A DNA stretch of 64,000 nucleotides, taken from Brevibacterium sp. UCMA 11754. GTDB lineage: Bacteria > Actinomycetota > Actinomycetes > Actinomycetales > Brevibacteriaceae. Below are positions 16,112 to 25,977 of the stretch, piece after piece. The notes under the pieces were generated by a model. The model was not told where the DNA came from. It made no database searches and saw nothing but the letters and a program-made list of their open reading frames with translations. The position numbers were made by a program, and so were the translations under genes. How positions within the stretch are numbered: the first letter of the stretch is position 1; every line of letters starts with the position of its first letter. The stretch is taken from assembly GCF_021532275.1 (NCBI RefSeq), contig NZ_JACBOT010000024.1:289749-353748 (forward strand), written 5' to 3'.

Positions 16112-17125
16112 TTAGGCGGGTGGTCCCTCATGCTTACGCTTCCGAGACAACAGCAAACCGGCGAGTTCGTCAACCCTCAGCTGTCCTCCGAGGACTGCAC
16201 ACACGGCTTCGGTGATCGGCAGGTCTACTGAGTACCTGCGTCCCAGGGCGAGGATGGCGGGCGCCGATTTCACTCCCTCAGCGGTCTGCGAGGTGTGGGC
16301 GATGACATCATCCAGGCTCATGCCCTCGCCGAGGTGGCGCCCGAATGTCCTGTTCCGCGACAGTGGCGACGCGCAGGTGGCGACGAGGTCACCGAGTCCG
16401 GCCAGCCCCGAGAGGGTGTGCTGCTGGGCGCCCATGGCAGCGGCCAGACGAGAGGTCTCGGCCAGGCCGCGGGTGATGATCGAGGCCTTCGAGTTGTCAC
16501 CGAGCTTCTGACCGTCGGCGATGCCGACTGCCAGAGCGATGACGTTCTTGACGGCACCACCCATCTCGACGCCGACGACGTCGGTGTTGGTATAGGGCCG
16601 GAAATAGCCGTTCGCGCTGATCTCAGCGACCACCTCGGCGGTCTCGATGCTCTCCGAGGCCACGACGGTGGCTGTGGGCTGACGATCGGCGATCTCACGG
16701 GCCAGGTTCGGGCCGGAGACGACCGCGATCTGGGTGGAGTCCACCCCGGCGACCTCGGCGATGACCTCGGACATGCGTTTGCCCGTGTCGACCTCGATGC
16801 CCTTCATCAGGCTCACGAGCTTCACTCCTGGGCGCAGGTGCGGCTTCCACCGGCTCAGGTTCTCCCGCAGGGTCTGCGCGGGAACGGCGAGGATGATGAC
16901 CTCGGCGTCTGTCACGGCGGCGATGTCATCGGCGGTCGCGCTCAGCAGCTCGGGCAGAACCCGGTCGCCCAGGTACCGTTCGTTGGTGTGTGAGGAGGTG
17001 ATCTCCTCGGCGACCTCGGACCGGCGAGCCCAGAGGGTGACGGGGAATCCGGCATCGGCGACGACGGCGGCATAGGTAGTCCCCCATGAACCGGCGCCCA
17101 GCACTGCGGTCTTCTCGACGCTCAT
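16112..17125 (-). CDS. gpsA: Glycerol-3-phosphate dehydrogenase [NAD(P)+]
   Basis: GpsA reduces dihydroxyacetone phosphate to sn-glycerol-3-phosphate, the backbone for phospholipids. The 337-residue protein has the Rossmann motif LGAGSWGTTYA at the N-terminus. The substrate-site segments SLMKGIE, SGPNLA and GGAVKNVIALAVG are present, as is AGLGDLVATC in the C-terminal helical domain. Its ATG overlaps the plsC stop (ATGA), coupling two consecutive steps of phosphatidate synthesis. Confidence 0.95.
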   Translation of the reverse strand: MSVEKTAVLGAGSWGTTYAAVVADAGFPVTLWARRSEVAEEITSSHTNERYLGDRVLPELLSATADDIAAVTDAEVIILAVPAQTLRENLSRWKPHLRPGVKLVSLMKGIEVDTGKRMSEVIAEVAGVDSTQIAVVSGPNLAREIADRQPTATVVASESIETAEVVAEISANGYFRPYTNTDVVGVEMGGAVKNVIALAVGIADGQKLGDNSKASIITRGLAETSRLAAAMGAQQHTLSGLAGLGDLVATCASPLSRNRTFGRHLGEGMSLDDVIAHTSQTAEGVKSAPAILALGRRYSVDLPITEAVCAVLGGQLRVDELAGLLLSRKRKHEGPPA

Positions 17126-17889
17126 TCGCCGACCTCCTTGTTGTGGAATCTCGCCGGCAGCTCACGGCTCGAAAGCTCGCCGACCATCGCTGCAATGGTG
17201 TTGGTCAGACGGTGGGTGAGCACCGTCTTGGCCCTCTTGTCCTCGCGGTGCGGCCACAGATCCTCGTAGTCGAGGGAAGGCCCGAATCTGACGACGCAGC
17301 TGTGGCTCAGAGGTTTGAACCTCGGCAGCCGAGATCCGCGCGGATAGATTCCGTTGAGCCCCCAGTGGGCGACGGGAATGATCGGTGCCCCTGTTTCAAG
17401 GGCGAGCCGGGCAGTGCCGGACTTGAAGTGCTGGGGCCAGAAGTCCGGGTCCTTGGTCAAGGTCCCTTCGGGGTAGATGACCACGGTTTGGCCATTGGCC
17501 AAAGCATCTTTCGCGTATTCGAGCGAGTCCCCGGCCTGTCCCGAGGATCGCAGCACGGGGATCTGGCCGATCGTCTTGAGGATGGTTCCGAGAACGCCGG
17601 AGAACAGAGACGACTTCGCCAGGAAGTGCGGCATCCGACCGTGACGTTTGAGGGCCAGGCCCACGAGGATCGGGTCAAGGTGGTTCGCATGGTAGGCGGC
17701 GATGATGGCGCCCCTGCCCGGCGGCGGCAGATGCTCGGCCCCCGTCACCGTCATCTTCGTGGCCGTGCGCATGAGCCCGAAGGCAGCGGTGGCGGCGATG
17801 GTGCCAGCCCGGTTCTGCGCACGCACTGAGGCGGGATCGAAGGAGACGAGGTCGTGGTCATTCGAGTCCGGCTCGGTCACCGCACTCAT
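17122..17889 (-). CDS. plsC: 1-acyl-sn-glycerol-3-phosphate acyltransferase
   Basis: This 255-residue acyltransferase carries the HX4D motif HANHLD that acylates lysophosphatidate at the inner membrane face. The second and third PlsC motifs follow: ILKTIGQIPVLRS and YPEGTLTKD. It overlaps murA upstream and gpsA downstream by 4 bases each, so the three genes form one translationally coupled unit joining cell wall and membrane lipid synthesis. A long N-terminal segment before the HX4D is moderately hydrophobic. The exact lysophospholipid substrate is inferred from context. Confidence 0.88.
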   Translation of the reverse strand: MSAVTEPDSNDHDLVSFDPASVRAQNRAGTIAATAAFGLMRTATKMTVTGAEHLPPPGRGAIIAAYHANHLDPILVGLALKRHGRMPHFLAKSSLFSGVLGTILKTIGQIPVLRSSGQAGDSLEYAKDALANGQTVVIYPEGTLTKDPDFWPQHFKSGTARLALETGAPIIPVAHWGLNGIYPRGSRLPRFKPLSHSCVVRFGPSLDYEDLWPHREDKRAKTVLTHRLTNTIAAMVGELSSRELPARFHNKEVGE

Positions 17890-19202
17890 GCGGCTACCTC
17901 GGCCCCGAGACCGAGAAGCTTATCGAGGAAGTTCTCGTATCCGCGGTTGATGAGCTCGATGCCGTGGACCTGGCTGGTGCCGCGTGCTGCCAGGGCTGCG
18001 ATGAGGTGGCTGAAGCCACCGCGCAGGTCGGGCACGTCGATGCGTGTTCCGGTGAGTTCGGTAGGCCCGGAGACCACGGCCGAATGCTGGTAGTTGCGAC
18101 GCCCGAATCGGCAGGGTGTGCCGCCGAGGCATTCGCGGTAGAGCTGAATCTGGGCGCCCATCTCACCGAGTGCGTGGGTGAAGCCGAAGCGGTTCTCGTA
18201 CACGGTCTCGTGGATGATCGACAGGCCCTCGGCCTGGGTCATGGCAACGACGAGCGGCTGCTGCCAATCGGTCATGAAGCCCGGGTGTACGTCGGTCTCC
18301 AGCGCGAAGGACGTGAGCTTGCCGCCGGGGTGGCGGAAGCGGATCCCGGTCTCCTCGACCTCGAATTCGCCGCCGATGCGGCGGAAGACGTTGAGGAAGG
18401 TGATGAGCTCGGGCTGGGAGGCACCTTCGACGAAGATGTCTCCGCCGGTGGCCAACGCGGCAGAGGCCCACGATGCGGTCTCATTGCGGTCCGGCAGCGC
18501 GCGGTGGATGAAGCCGCGCAGGGTCTCCACACCTTCGATGCGCACCACACGGTCGGTGTCGACGGTGATGATGGCACCCATCTTCTGCAGCAGGGCGATG
18601 AGATCCATGATCTCGGGTTCGATGGCCGCATTGCGCAGCTCGGTCACACCTTCGGCGCGGACCGCGGTCAGCAGAACCTGCTCTGTGGCACCCACAGAGG
18701 GGAAGGGCAGTTCGACCTTCGTGCCCTGAAGTCGTCCCCGGGTGGTGAGCATGATGCCGCCGGAGGTCTTGTCGACCTCGGCACCGAACTTTCGCAGCAC
18801 ATCGAGGTGGAAGTTGATGGGACGATCGCCGATGTGGCAGCCGCCCAGGTCCGGAATGAACGCTTGGCCCAGGCTGTGCAGGAGGGGTCCGCAGAAGAGG
18901 ATCGGGATCCGTGAGGAACCGGCGTGTGCGTCGATGTCGACGATCGATCCCTGTGCCATATCGGAGGGGTCCAGGTGAAGTTCACCGTCGGACAGCTGTC
19001 CATCGGCCCCGGGCGTGACCCGGACCCCGTGGAGTTCGAGCAGACCGGTGACGATCTCAACGTCCCTGATCTGCGGCACCCCGCGCAGCACGGAGGGCGT
19101 CTCTCCCAACAATGAGGCGACCATGGCCTTGGGGACCAAGTTCTTGGCACCTCTGACCTGGACGGTTCCACCTAACGGATTACCGCCGCGAACTTCGAGC
19201 AT
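17886..19202 (-). CDS. murA: UDP-N-acetylglucosamine 1-carboxyvinyltransferase
   Basis: MurA transfers enolpyruvate from PEP to UDP-GlcNAc, the first committed step of peptidoglycan synthesis. The 438-residue length is normal. The N-terminus VRGAKNLVPKAMVAS holds the conserved Lys-Asn pair. The active-site loop is GGCHIGDRPI, with the catalytic cysteine at residue 122. The residue is Cys rather than the Asp found in the naturally fosfomycin-resistant mycobacterial type; the phenotype is inference. It is the first gene of the murA-plsC-gpsA overlap group. Confidence 0.95.
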   Translation of the reverse strand: MLEVRGGNPLGGTVQVRGAKNLVPKAMVASLLGETPSVLRGVPQIRDVEIVTGLLELHGVRVTPGADGQLSDGELHLDPSDMAQGSIVDIDAHAGSSRIPILFCGPLLHSLGQAFIPDLGGCHIGDRPINFHLDVLRKFGAEVDKTSGGIMLTTRGRLQGTKVELPFPSVGATEQVLLTAVRAEGVTELRNAAIEPEIMDLIALLQKMGAIITVDTDRVVRIEGVETLRGFIHRALPDRNETASWASAALATGGDIFVEGASQPELITFLNVFRRIGGEFEVEETGIRFRHPGGKLTSFALETDVHPGFMTDWQQPLVVAMTQAEGLSIIHETVYENRFGFTHALGEMGAQIQLYRECLGGTPCRFGRRNYQHSAVVSGPTELTGTRIDVPDLRGGFSHLIAALAARGTSQVHGIELINRGYENFLDKLLGLGAEVAA

Positions 19203-19357
19203 GTTCCTCCCTGCGTCACACTTGCACCCGGTAGGATCCGGACGTGGCCCAGACTAGTCCGGACTCGTCCAAGACTAACGCAGACGCGGCGTGGGTCCCC
19301 TGTGGCACGGCTCTCAGACCGTCGAGTTCGACGATTCGAGCCTTCGCTGAGAAAGGC

Positions 19358-19957
19358 TCAGACCTTCGCGGGCAGAGTCGTCGGCTTGAACGTCGCTCGC
19401 TTGGACTCGAAATCGGAGATCTCGGATTCCTTGGCCAGGGTCAGACTGATGTCGTCATGGCCCTCGAGGAGGCGCCAGCGCGTGTAGTCATCGATCTGGA
19501 ACGTCACCGTGACCGAATCGCAGGTCACGGTCTTCGCGTTCAGGTCCACGGTGATCGGGGTGCCCGGATGGTTCTCGAGGATCTTCCAGATCAATTCGAT
19601 GTCGTCCTGTTCCAGCTGAGCCGCCAGGAGGCCCTCTTTGCCGGAGTTGCCGCGGAAGATGTCGCCGAAGCGCGAGGAGAGGACGACGCGGAAACCGTAG
19701 TCCTTCAGTGCCCACACGGCGTGTTCACGCGATGAGCCGGTGCCGAAGTCGGGTCCGGCCACGAGGACGGAGCCGGCCGAGAAGTCGGGGTCGTTGAGGA
19801 CGAAGTCCTCGTTCGTCCGCCACCGGTAGAACAGCGCGTCTTCGAACCCGGTGCGGGTGACCCGCTTGAGGAACTTCGCCGGGATGATCTGGTCGGTGTC
19901 GATGTTGGCGCGACGCAGCGGGACGCCGATGCCGGTGTGTGTGCTGAAAGCTTCCAT
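19358..19957 (-). CDS. leuD: 3-isopropylmalate dehydratase, small subunit
   Basis: LeuD pairs with LeuC to isomerise 2- to 3-isopropylmalate in leucine synthesis. The 199-residue protein shows [19 protein letters not shown] near the N-terminus and the substrate-binding loop [13 protein letters not shown] in the middle, both typical of the swivelling domain. It starts 12 bases after the leuC stop on the same strand and is surely co-transcribed. The 155 bases between leuD and murA hold no gene. Confidence 0.95.
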   Translation of the reverse strand: MEAFSTHTGIGVPLRRANIDTDQIIPAKFLKRVTRTGFEDALFYRWRTNEDFVLNDPDFSAGSVLVAGPDFGTGSSREHAVWALKDYGFRVVLSSRFGDIFRGNSGKEGLLAAQLEQDDIELIWKILENHPGTPITVDLNAKTVTCDSVTVTFQIDDYTRWRLLEGHDDISLTLAKESEISDFESKRATFKPTTLPAKV

Positions 19958-19969
19958 CAGTTGGACTCC

Positions 19970-21460
19970 TTAAGCGTTCGCCGAGGTGGGGGTGGGTGTC
20001 AGTGTCAAGGTGGGTTTATCGTCCGTCCACGCCACCGGTTCGGCGTCGCGTGGGAGATCCTTGACGTCACCGGGTGAGGACAGCGTCCCACGCACGGCGG
20101 TGGCCGCGGCCACGAGCGGGGACACGAGGTGGGTGCGCCCGCCCTTGCCCTGACGACCCTCGAAGTTGCGGTTCGAGGTCGAGGCACAGCGTTCACCGTC
20201 GGCCAGCTGGTCCGGGTTCATGCCCAGGCACATCGAGCAGCCGGCGAAGCGCCACTCACCTCCGAAGTCCTTGAAGATCACGTCGAGGCCCTCGTCCTCG
20301 GCCTGCAGGCGGACCTTCGCCGATCCGGGAACGACCATGAAGCGGACGTTCTCGGCCTTCTTCCGGCCGCGGACCACCTCGGCGGCGGCTCGCAGGTCTT
20401 CGATGCGTGAGTTCGTGCACGAACCCAGGAACACGGTGTCGACTTCGATCTCACGCAGCGGGGTGCCCGGCGTCAGACCCATGTAGGCCAGAGCGTTGGC
20501 GGCCGATGCCTTGTCGTTCTCGTCGGCGAAATCATCGGGTGAGGGCACGGAGGCCGACAGCGGCAGTCCCTGACCCGGGTTGGTTCCCCAGGTCACGAAC
20601 GGCTCGATGTCCTTGGCCTCGAGGACGACCTCATGGTCGAAGGTGGCGCCCTCGTCGGTGTACAGGGTCTTCCAGTACTCGACCGCGGCGTCCCAGTCTT
20701 CGCCCTCGGGTGCGTGCGGACGGCCCTTGACGTAGTCGAAGGTGGTCTCGTCCGGGGCGACCATGCCGGCACGGGCTCCGGCCTCGATCGACATGTTGCA
20801 GATGGTCATCCGTGCTTCCATCGACAGCGCGCGAATCGCCGAACCGCGGTATTCGAGCACGTAGCCCTGCCCGCCGCCGGTTCCGATCTTCGCGATGATG
20901 GCGAGGATGATGTCCTTGGCGCTCGAGCCTTCGGGCAGTTCGCCGTCGACGGTGATCGACATCGTCTTGAATGCCTTGAGGCTCAGCGTTTGGGTGGCGA
21001 GCACATGTTCGACCTCTGAGGTGCCGATGCCCAGTGCCAGCGCACCGAAGGCGCCATGAGTTGAGGTGTGCGAGTCACCGCAGACGACGGTGGTGCCCGG
21101 CTGGGTCAGGCCCAGCTGTGGGCCCACGACGTGGACGATTCCCTGGTCGGCATCGCCGAGGCTGTGCAGACGGATCCCGAATTCCTGCGTATTCTGCCGC
21201 AGAGTCTCGATCTGCGTGGCGGAGGTGGGCTCGGCGATGGGCTTGTCGATGTCCCAGGTCGGAGTGTTGTGATCCTCCGTGGCGATGGTCAGGTCGGGGC
21301 GGCGCACGGGGCGCCCGGCGAGTCGGAGACCGTCGAATGCCTGCGGGCTGGTGACCTCGTGGACAAGGTGGAGGTCGATGTAGATGAGGTCGGGCGCACC
21401 GTCTTCGCCCAGGGATACGACGTGATCGGCCCAGACCTTCTCGGCCAAAGTGCGTGGCAT
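19970..21460 (-). CDS. leuC: 3-isopropylmalate dehydratase, large subunit
   Basis: LeuC carries the [4Fe-4S] cluster of isopropylmalate isomerase. The 496-residue product has the aconitase-family cysteines in [12 protein letters not shown] and [14 protein letters not shown], plus the N-terminal segments [15 protein letters not shown] and [13 protein letters not shown]. The start at 21460 has GGGAGGA just upstream. The divergent ndgR-type regulator is separated by 196 bp containing two small palindromes, so leucine-pathway control from this space is likely. Confidence 0.95.
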   Translation of the reverse strand: MPRTLAEKVWADHVVSLGEDGAPDLIYIDLHLVHEVTSPQAFDGLRLAGRPVRRPDLTIATEDHNTPTWDIDKPIAEPTSATQIETLRQNTQEFGIRLHSLGDADQGIVHVVGPQLGLTQPGTTVVCGDSHTSTHGAFGALALGIGTSEVEHVLATQTLSLKAFKTMSITVDGELPEGSSAKDIILAIIAKIGTGGGQGYVLEYRGSAIRALSMEARMTICNMSIEAGARAGMVAPDETTFDYVKGRPHAPEGEDWDAAVEYWKTLYTDEGATFDHEVVLEAKDIEPFVTWGTNPGQGLPLSASVPSPDDFADENDKASAANALAYMGLTPGTPLREIEVDTVFLGSCTNSRIEDLRAAAEVVRGRKKAENVRFMVVPGSAKVRLQAEDEGLDVIFKDFGGEWRFAGCSMCLGMNPDQLADGERCASTSNRNFEGRQGKGGRTHLVSPLVAAATAVRGTLSSPGDVKDLPRDAEPVAWTDDKPTLTLTPTPTSANA

Positions 21461-21474
21461 GATTCCTCCCGCTG

Positions 21475-21559
21475 GTACAGGGATTGCCTGTACGTGCTTA
21501 CTGCTGTGACGGCCCGCGTTCGGGCGTGGGTGACATTCGATTTGACCACTCGGCGAGTG
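21475..21559. promoter_or_regulatory. Palindromes in the leuC-ndgR divergent control region
   Basis: A perfect 7-bp hairpin (GTACAGG, loop GATTG, CCTGTAC; 21475-21493) lies 14 bases upstream of the leuC ATG. CACTCG-G-CGAGTG (21547-21559) is a symmetric 13-bp operator-like palindrome further upstream. Either could be the binding site of the adjacent IclR-type regulator; the sequence alone does not decide. Confidence 0.35.
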
Positions 21560-21619
21560 CGCGATGTGCGCTCAACGAGTTCGTACAGGAAACCTACTCG
21601 CCCGTATCGCATTTCGAAC

Positions 21620-21649
21620 TTGCATCTCGCCCACTGAGACGCGCACAAT
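21620..21649 (+). promoter_or_regulatory. Candidate sigma-70-type promoter of ndgR
   Basis: TTGCAT (21620-21625) and CACAAT (21644-21649) are spaced by 18 bases. The -10 ends only 7 bases before the ndgR ATG at 21657, and no Shine-Dalgarno sequence is visible, so the mRNA may be leaderless. Confidence 0.35.
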
Positions 21650-21656
21650 AGTGTCT

Positions 21657-22373
21657 ATGACAAGCAATGGTAGCGGCGTCGGAGTCATCGACAAGGCCGC
21701 AATGGTTCTCTCCGCCCTTGAGGCTGGACCCGCATCACTGGCCGAACTGGTCTCACTGACCGGACTCGCCCGACCCACTGCCCACCGTCTGGCCGTTGCG
21801 CTCGAATTCCATCGCATCGTCGGACGTGATCTGCAGGGTCGCTTCGTCCTCGGCCCACGTCTGGCCGAACTTTCCTCGGCCGCCGGCGAGGACCGCCTGC
21901 TCGCCGCGGCCGGACCGGTGCTCGGCCAGCTGCGCGACCAGACCGGCGAGTCCGCCCAGCTCTTCCGCCGCCAGGGCGACCTGCGCCTGTGCGTGGCCGC
22001 CGCCGAACGCCCCGTCGGCCTGCGCGATTCGGTGCCGATCGGCGCCACCCTGAGCATGCGCGCGGGTTCCGCCGCCCAAGTCCTCCTGGCGTGGGAGGAA
22101 CCCGACCGCCTGCACACCGGCCTGCGCGGTGCCCGCTTCTCCGCCACCATGCTCTCCGGTGTCCGTCGCCGAGGCTGGGCGCAGTCGATAGCCGAACGTG
22201 AGCGAGGCGTCGCCTCCGTCTCGGCCCCGGTGCGCGGACCCAGCAATCGCGTCGTGGCCGCCGTGTCGATCTCCGGCCCCGTGGACCGCCTGACACGTCA
22301 ACCGGGACGTCTGCACGCGAAGTCCATCATCGAAGCGGCCCGAACCTTGAGCGAAGCTCTCATCAGAGGCTGA
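21657..22373 (+). CDS. ndgR: IclR-family regulator of the NdgR type
   Basis: This 238-residue regulator has an N-terminal winged helix (GVIDKAAMVLSALEAGPASL, GLARPTAHRLAVALE) and an IclR effector domain. The opening GSGVGVIDKA and the length match actinobacterial NdgR/LtbR, known to control leuCD and other amino-acid genes, and to be encoded divergently from leuC as here. The start at 21657 gives the family N-terminus; the frame continues upstream to 21564 but that part is not conserved in style. A DeoR gene follows after only 10 bases, so the two regulators may share a transcript. Confidence 0.88.
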   Translation: MTSNGSGVGVIDKAAMVLSALEAGPASLAELVSLTGLARPTAHRLAVALEFHRIVGRDLQGRFVLGPRLAELSSAAGEDRLLAAAGPVLGQLRDQTGESAQLFRRQGDLRLCVAAAERPVGLRDSVPIGATLSMRAGSAAQVLLAWEEPDRLHTGLRGARFSATMLSGVRRRGWAQSIAERERGVASVSAPVRGPSNRVVAAVSISGPVDRLTRQPGRLHAKSIIEAARTLSEALIRG

Positions 22374-22383
22374 GGACAATCCC

Positions 22384-23154
22384 ATGATCGCCGCCCAAAG
22401 ACGAAACGTGATCATCGAGACGATCGAACGAGACGGCGCGGTCTCCATCGCCGCCCTTTCGGATCTGCTGAGCACCTCAGCGGTGACGGTCCGTCGCGAT
22501 CTCGATCAGCTCGCCGATGAAGGACGCCTGACCCGCACCCACGGAGGCGCGGTCGCCTTCTCAAGCGCCCGCGAATCGACGTATGCAGAGAAGCTCGAGC
22601 AGGCACTGGCTGAGAAGACCGCGATTGCGCGGGCCGCAGCCAAGCATGTGCGCAACGGCGACGTCGTCGCCCTGGGTCCCGGCACCACGACCGAGCTGCT
22701 GGCCAAGGAGCTCAGCGATCGCTCGGGCATCCGCATCGTCACCAACTCCCTCCTCGTCGCCGAGGCGATGGTCTCCTCCCCCGACGTCGAAGTCATCGTC
22801 GTCGGGGGAATTCTGCGGCACTCGATCCGAGCCTTCGTCGGCGGCGGCACGGTCTCACAGCTGAGCGGCCTGAGAGCGGACACCGTATTCCTCTCGGGCA
22901 ACGGGCTGGCCGCGGACTTCGGTCTCTCCACTCCCGCATTTCCCGTGGCCGACACCGACCGAGCCATGGCCGCCGGAGCTGGAAAGGTCACCGCGCTCGT
23001 CGACCACACGAAGGTCGGCGTGCGCTCCTCGGTGCTCACGGTCCCTACGGAGGAGATCGACCAGCTGATCACGGACTCCGGCAGCGACGGCTCCGAGCTG
23101 GATGCGCTGCGCACCGCCGGCGTCGATGTCGAGGTCACCACCACCTCGGCGTGA
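22384..23154 (+). CDS. DeoR-family sugar-phosphate-type transcriptional regulator
   Basis: The 256-residue product has the DeoR helix-turn-helix at residues 1-57 (VSIAALSDLLSTSAVTVRRDLDQL compressed to the usual pattern, ending RTHGGA). The effector domain follows, with GPGTTTELLAKEL and NSLLVAEAM that bind phosphorylated sugars. It lies directly upstream of the galactose importer genes on the same strand. It is therefore the probable local repressor of the transporter and perhaps of galKT and galM, with a galactose-pathway phosphate as inducer. That assignment is inference. Confidence 0.85.
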   Translation: MIAAQRRNVIIETIERDGAVSIAALSDLLSTSAVTVRRDLDQLADEGRLTRTHGGAVAFSSARESTYAEKLEQALAEKTAIARAAAKHVRNGDVVALGPGTTTELLAKELSDRSGIRIVTNSLLVAEAMVSSPDVEVIVVGGILRHSIRAFVGGGTVSQLSGLRADTVFLSGNGLAADFGLSTPAFPVADTDRAMAAGAGKVTALVDHTKVGVRSSVLTVPTEEIDQLITDSGSDGSELDALRTAGVDVEVTTTSA

Positions 23155-23294
23155 CAGCCTCGACTGCCACCTCGGCGCACTTTCTCCTCTCGATCTGATG
23201 ACGATCCGGTGTCACTTCTTGATTGTTTTGTTGTGATTCTGATAACTTCTGATCAATCGCGGCGATGGCGCCGTGCTGGACAGAAGAGGTACCT

Positions 23295-24383
23295 ATGAAA
23301 ACCGCACCATCGCGTTCAGTCCTCCAGGCCACTGCGTTCCGAGTGTCCGCAGTCGCGGCAGCAGGAGTCCTCCTGCTGTCCGGCTGCACGAACGAAGGTT
23401 CGACGTCCGAGCCGACGAGCAGCGGCGAGGCCGCGCAGGCAGCCGACAGCGCAGGCTCTTCGGGCCCCACCTGCACCATGGACGACTACGGAGTCGACAA
23501 GATCGACCTCAAAGGGGCCAAGATCGGCTTCTCCCAGTCCGAACCGGACTCGGCGAGCTTCAGAGCCGCAGAGACGAAGTCGCTCAAAGACGCAGCCAAA
23601 GAGGCGGGATCAGATCTCGTGGTCACCAATGCCAACAATGAACTGCCCAAGCAGATCAGCGACATCGAGAATCTGCTCAGCCAGGACATCAAGGCACTGG
23701 TCATCGCCCCGGTCAACTCCGACGGTCTGGACTCTGCACTCAAGGCGGCCAAAGAGAAGAAGGTTCCAGTGGTCACCATCGACCGCAAGGTGACCAACAA
23801 ATCCTGCGATGACTACCTCACGTTCATCGGCTCGGACTTCGTCAAACAGGGGGAGCGCGCCGCCGACGCCCTGGCGAAGGCCACAGACGAAAAGGCCAAG
23901 GTCGCGGTTCTGCTCGGACCCTCGGGCAACAACGTCACCGATGGTCGTCAGAAGGGCTTCAAGGACCAGGTCAAGGCCGAGTATCCCGACATCGAGATCG
24001 TCGCGGAGCAGACAGCCAATGCCTCACGGTCGGAGGGCCAGGAAGTCACGGCTCAGCTGCTCCAGTCGAACCCCGACATCGACGCCGTCTACGCCTTCAA
24101 CGACGAAGAGGGCTTGGGCGCGATGGCTGCGATCCAGGAAGCGGGCAAGACACCGGGTGACGAGGTCAAGATCGTGTCCATCGACGGCACCAAGAATGCG
24201 GTGGAGGCCATCGTCGACGGCAAGTACAACGCGGTCATCGAATCCAACCCTCGATTCGGTCCGCTGGTGTTCGACACCCTCACGAAGTTCTACGACGGTG
24301 AGAAGATCCCTGAGGACATCATCATCAAGGACGGCGAATACACCCCCGACAATGCGCAGCAGCAGGTCGGACAGGCATTCTGA
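23295..24383 (+). CDS. Galactofuranose/galactose-type ABC transporter substrate-binding lipoprotein (YtfQ-like)
   Basis: This 362-residue lipoprotein has its lipobox at LLLSGC, followed by a Ser/Thr/Glu-rich linker. The periplasmic-binding fold begins with IGFSQSEPDSASFRAAETKS, very close in pattern to the start of E. coli YtfQ. APVNSDG, TIDRKV and SRSEGQEVTAQLLQ also follow that family. The ATG at 23295 has AGAGG upstream. It begins an importer with one double ATPase and two permeases, the ytfQRT-yjfF arrangement, in a galactose gene block. Galactofuranose or galactose is the probable ligand. Confidence 0.78.
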   Translation: MKTAPSRSVLQATAFRVSAVAAAGVLLLSGCTNEGSTSEPTSSGEAAQAADSAGSSGPTCTMDDYGVDKIDLKGAKIGFSQSEPDSASFRAAETKSLKDAAKEAGSDLVVTNANNELPKQISDIENLLSQDIKALVIAPVNSDGLDSALKAAKEKKVPVVTIDRKVTNKSCDDYLTFIGSDFVKQGERAADALAKATDEKAKVAVLLGPSGNNVTDGRQKGFKDQVKAEYPDIEIVAEQTANASRSEGQEVTAQLLQSNPDIDAVYAFNDEEGLGAMAAIQEAGKTPGDEVKIVSIDGTKNAVEAIVDGKYNAVIESNPRFGPLVFDTLTKFYDGEKIPEDIIIKDGEYTPDNAQQQVGQAF

Positions 24384-24384
24384 G

Positions 24385-25977
24385 GTGGAGGAGCCCGGAT
24401 CTCCCTCGGCCGCGGCTCAGCCTGCATCGGCCGCGGCTCAGCCGGCATCGGCAACCCAGCCTGTGCTGTCTGCGCGTGGACTGAACAAGTCCTTCTCCGG
24501 TGTGCATGTGCTCCGCGATGTCGACTTCGTGCTCGGCTCCGGGACCATCCACACGATTGTGGGTGAGAACGGGGCTGGGAAGTCGACCCTGATCAAGTCG
24601 CTGACCGCGGTCTATCAGGCGGATTCCGGCAGCATCGAACTTGCCGGGACCCCGGTGTCGTTCAACCATCCGTCTCAGGCTCAGGATGCGGGGATCTCGA
24701 CCGTCTACCAGGAGGTCAACCTCGTCCCGCTGCTCTCGGTCGCGCGCAACATCTTCCTCGGCCGTGAGCCTCGCACACGCCTGGGACTCATCGACCTCAA
24801 AGCACTGAACTCGCGTGCCGCCGAGGTGGTGGCCGACCTGGGCATCGACGTCGACGTGACTGCCGAGCTGGGTGCGCTGGGGTTGGGGGTCCAGCAGATG
24901 ATCGCGCTGGCGCGGGCGGTGACCACCGAGGCGAAGGTCATCATCATGGACGAGCCGACCTCCTCACTCGAACGACGCGAGGTCGACGTCCTCTTCGGAG
25001 TCGCACGTCGGCTCCGGGATCAGGGTGCCGGGATCGTCTTCGTCTCCCACCGTCTCGACGAGCTGTGGGAACTCTGCGATGAGGTCACGATCCTGCGCGA
25101 TGGTGAGGTCGTCCACACCGGAGCGATGGCTGACCTTGATCGCCGATCCCTCATCTCGGCCATGCTGGGCCGCGACATCGCCGAGCACGGAGTGACATCG
25201 TTTGCTGAGGATTCTCCCTCTTCTGCAGACGACTCCCCCGCCGCCGAGGTGGTGCTCGAGGCCATCGGACTCAATGCTCCGGGACGTCTGCACGACGTGG
25301 ATGTCGAGGTTCGGGCCGGTGAGATCATCGGCCTGGCCGGACTGCTGGGGTCAGGGCGCAGCGAAACCGTCAAGGCGATCTACGGCGCCCTCGACACGAG
25401 CGCCGGTTCGATCGCCGTCAAAGGTGCACCCATTCGACGACAATCGGTGCCTGCGGCGCTGAAGGCCGGCATCGCACTGCTCTCCGAAGACCGCAAATCC
25501 GAAGGCATCGTGCCCGAACTCTCCGTCCGCGACAACATCGTCCTCGGCATCCTGCCCCGGGTGTCCACCGGCGGAGTGCTGTCGCGGAAGAAGATCGACG
25601 AACTCGTCGACACCTACATCGACCGTCTGGGAATCAAGGTGGCTTCGCCCAGGCAGCTCGTTTCGGAGCTCTCGGGTGGCAACCAGCAGAAGGTCCTCAT
25701 CGCCAGATGGCTGGCCACCCAGCCGTCGGTCTTCCTCCTCGACGAACCCACCCGCGGAATAGATGTCGGAGCCAAGCAGGAGGTCCAGGCACTCATCGAC
25801 GAACTCGCCGATCGAGGGATGGCCGTCGTCCTCATCTCCTCGGAGACAGAGGAACTCGTGGCCGGATCCGAATCCGTCATCGTACTGCGTGACGGTGAGA
25901 TCAGCGAGATACTCACCGGCGACGAGGTCGACAATACGCGCCTCCTGCAGTCTCTGGTCTCGGGAGGTCAGGAATGA
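24385..25977 (+). CDS. Sugar ABC transporter, tandem-ATPase subunit (YtfR-like)
   Basis: The 530-residue protein has two fused ABC domains, as in ribose/galactose importers. Domain 1 carries Walker A GENGAGKSTLIK and VIIMDEPTSSLE. Domain 2 carries the degenerate P-loop GLLGSGRSE, the signature LSGGNQQKVLIARWL and FLLDEPTRGIDVG. The GTG at 24385, one base after the binding-protein stop, is the likely start; a GTG at 24463 is possible. The first 26 residues contain an AAAQPAS duplication from a 21-bp repeat (24406-24426, 24427-24447). It overlaps the following permease. Confidence 0.85.
   Translation: MEEPGSPSAAAQPASAAAQPASATQPVLSARGLNKSFSGVHVLRDVDFVLGSGTIHTIVGENGAGKSTLIKSLTAVYQADSGSIELAGTPVSFNHPSQAQDAGISTVYQEVNLVPLLSVARNIFLGREPRTRLGLIDLKALNSRAAEVVADLGIDVDVTAELGALGLGVQQMIALARAVTTEAKVIIMDEPTSSLERREVDVLFGVARRLRDQGAGIVFVSHRLDELWELCDEVTILRDGEVVHTGAMADLDRRSLISAMLGRDIAEHGVTSFAEDSPSSADDSPAAEVVLEAIGLNAPGRLHDVDVEVRAGEIIGLAGLLGSGRSETVKAIYGALDTSAGSIAVKGAPIRRQSVPAALKAGIALLSEDRKSEGIVPELSVRDNIVLGILPRVSTGGVLSRKKIDELVDTYIDRLGIKVASPRQLVSELSGGNQQKVLIARWLATQPSVFLLDEPTRGIDVGAKQEVQALIDELADRGMAVVLISSETEELVAGSESVIVLRDGEISEILTGDEVDNTRLLQSLVSGGQE

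Noticed and set aside
21475..21493. A riboswitch or leucine attenuator before leuC
   Set aside because: Only a 7-bp hairpin is present; no leader peptide with leucine codons or alternative pairing was found.
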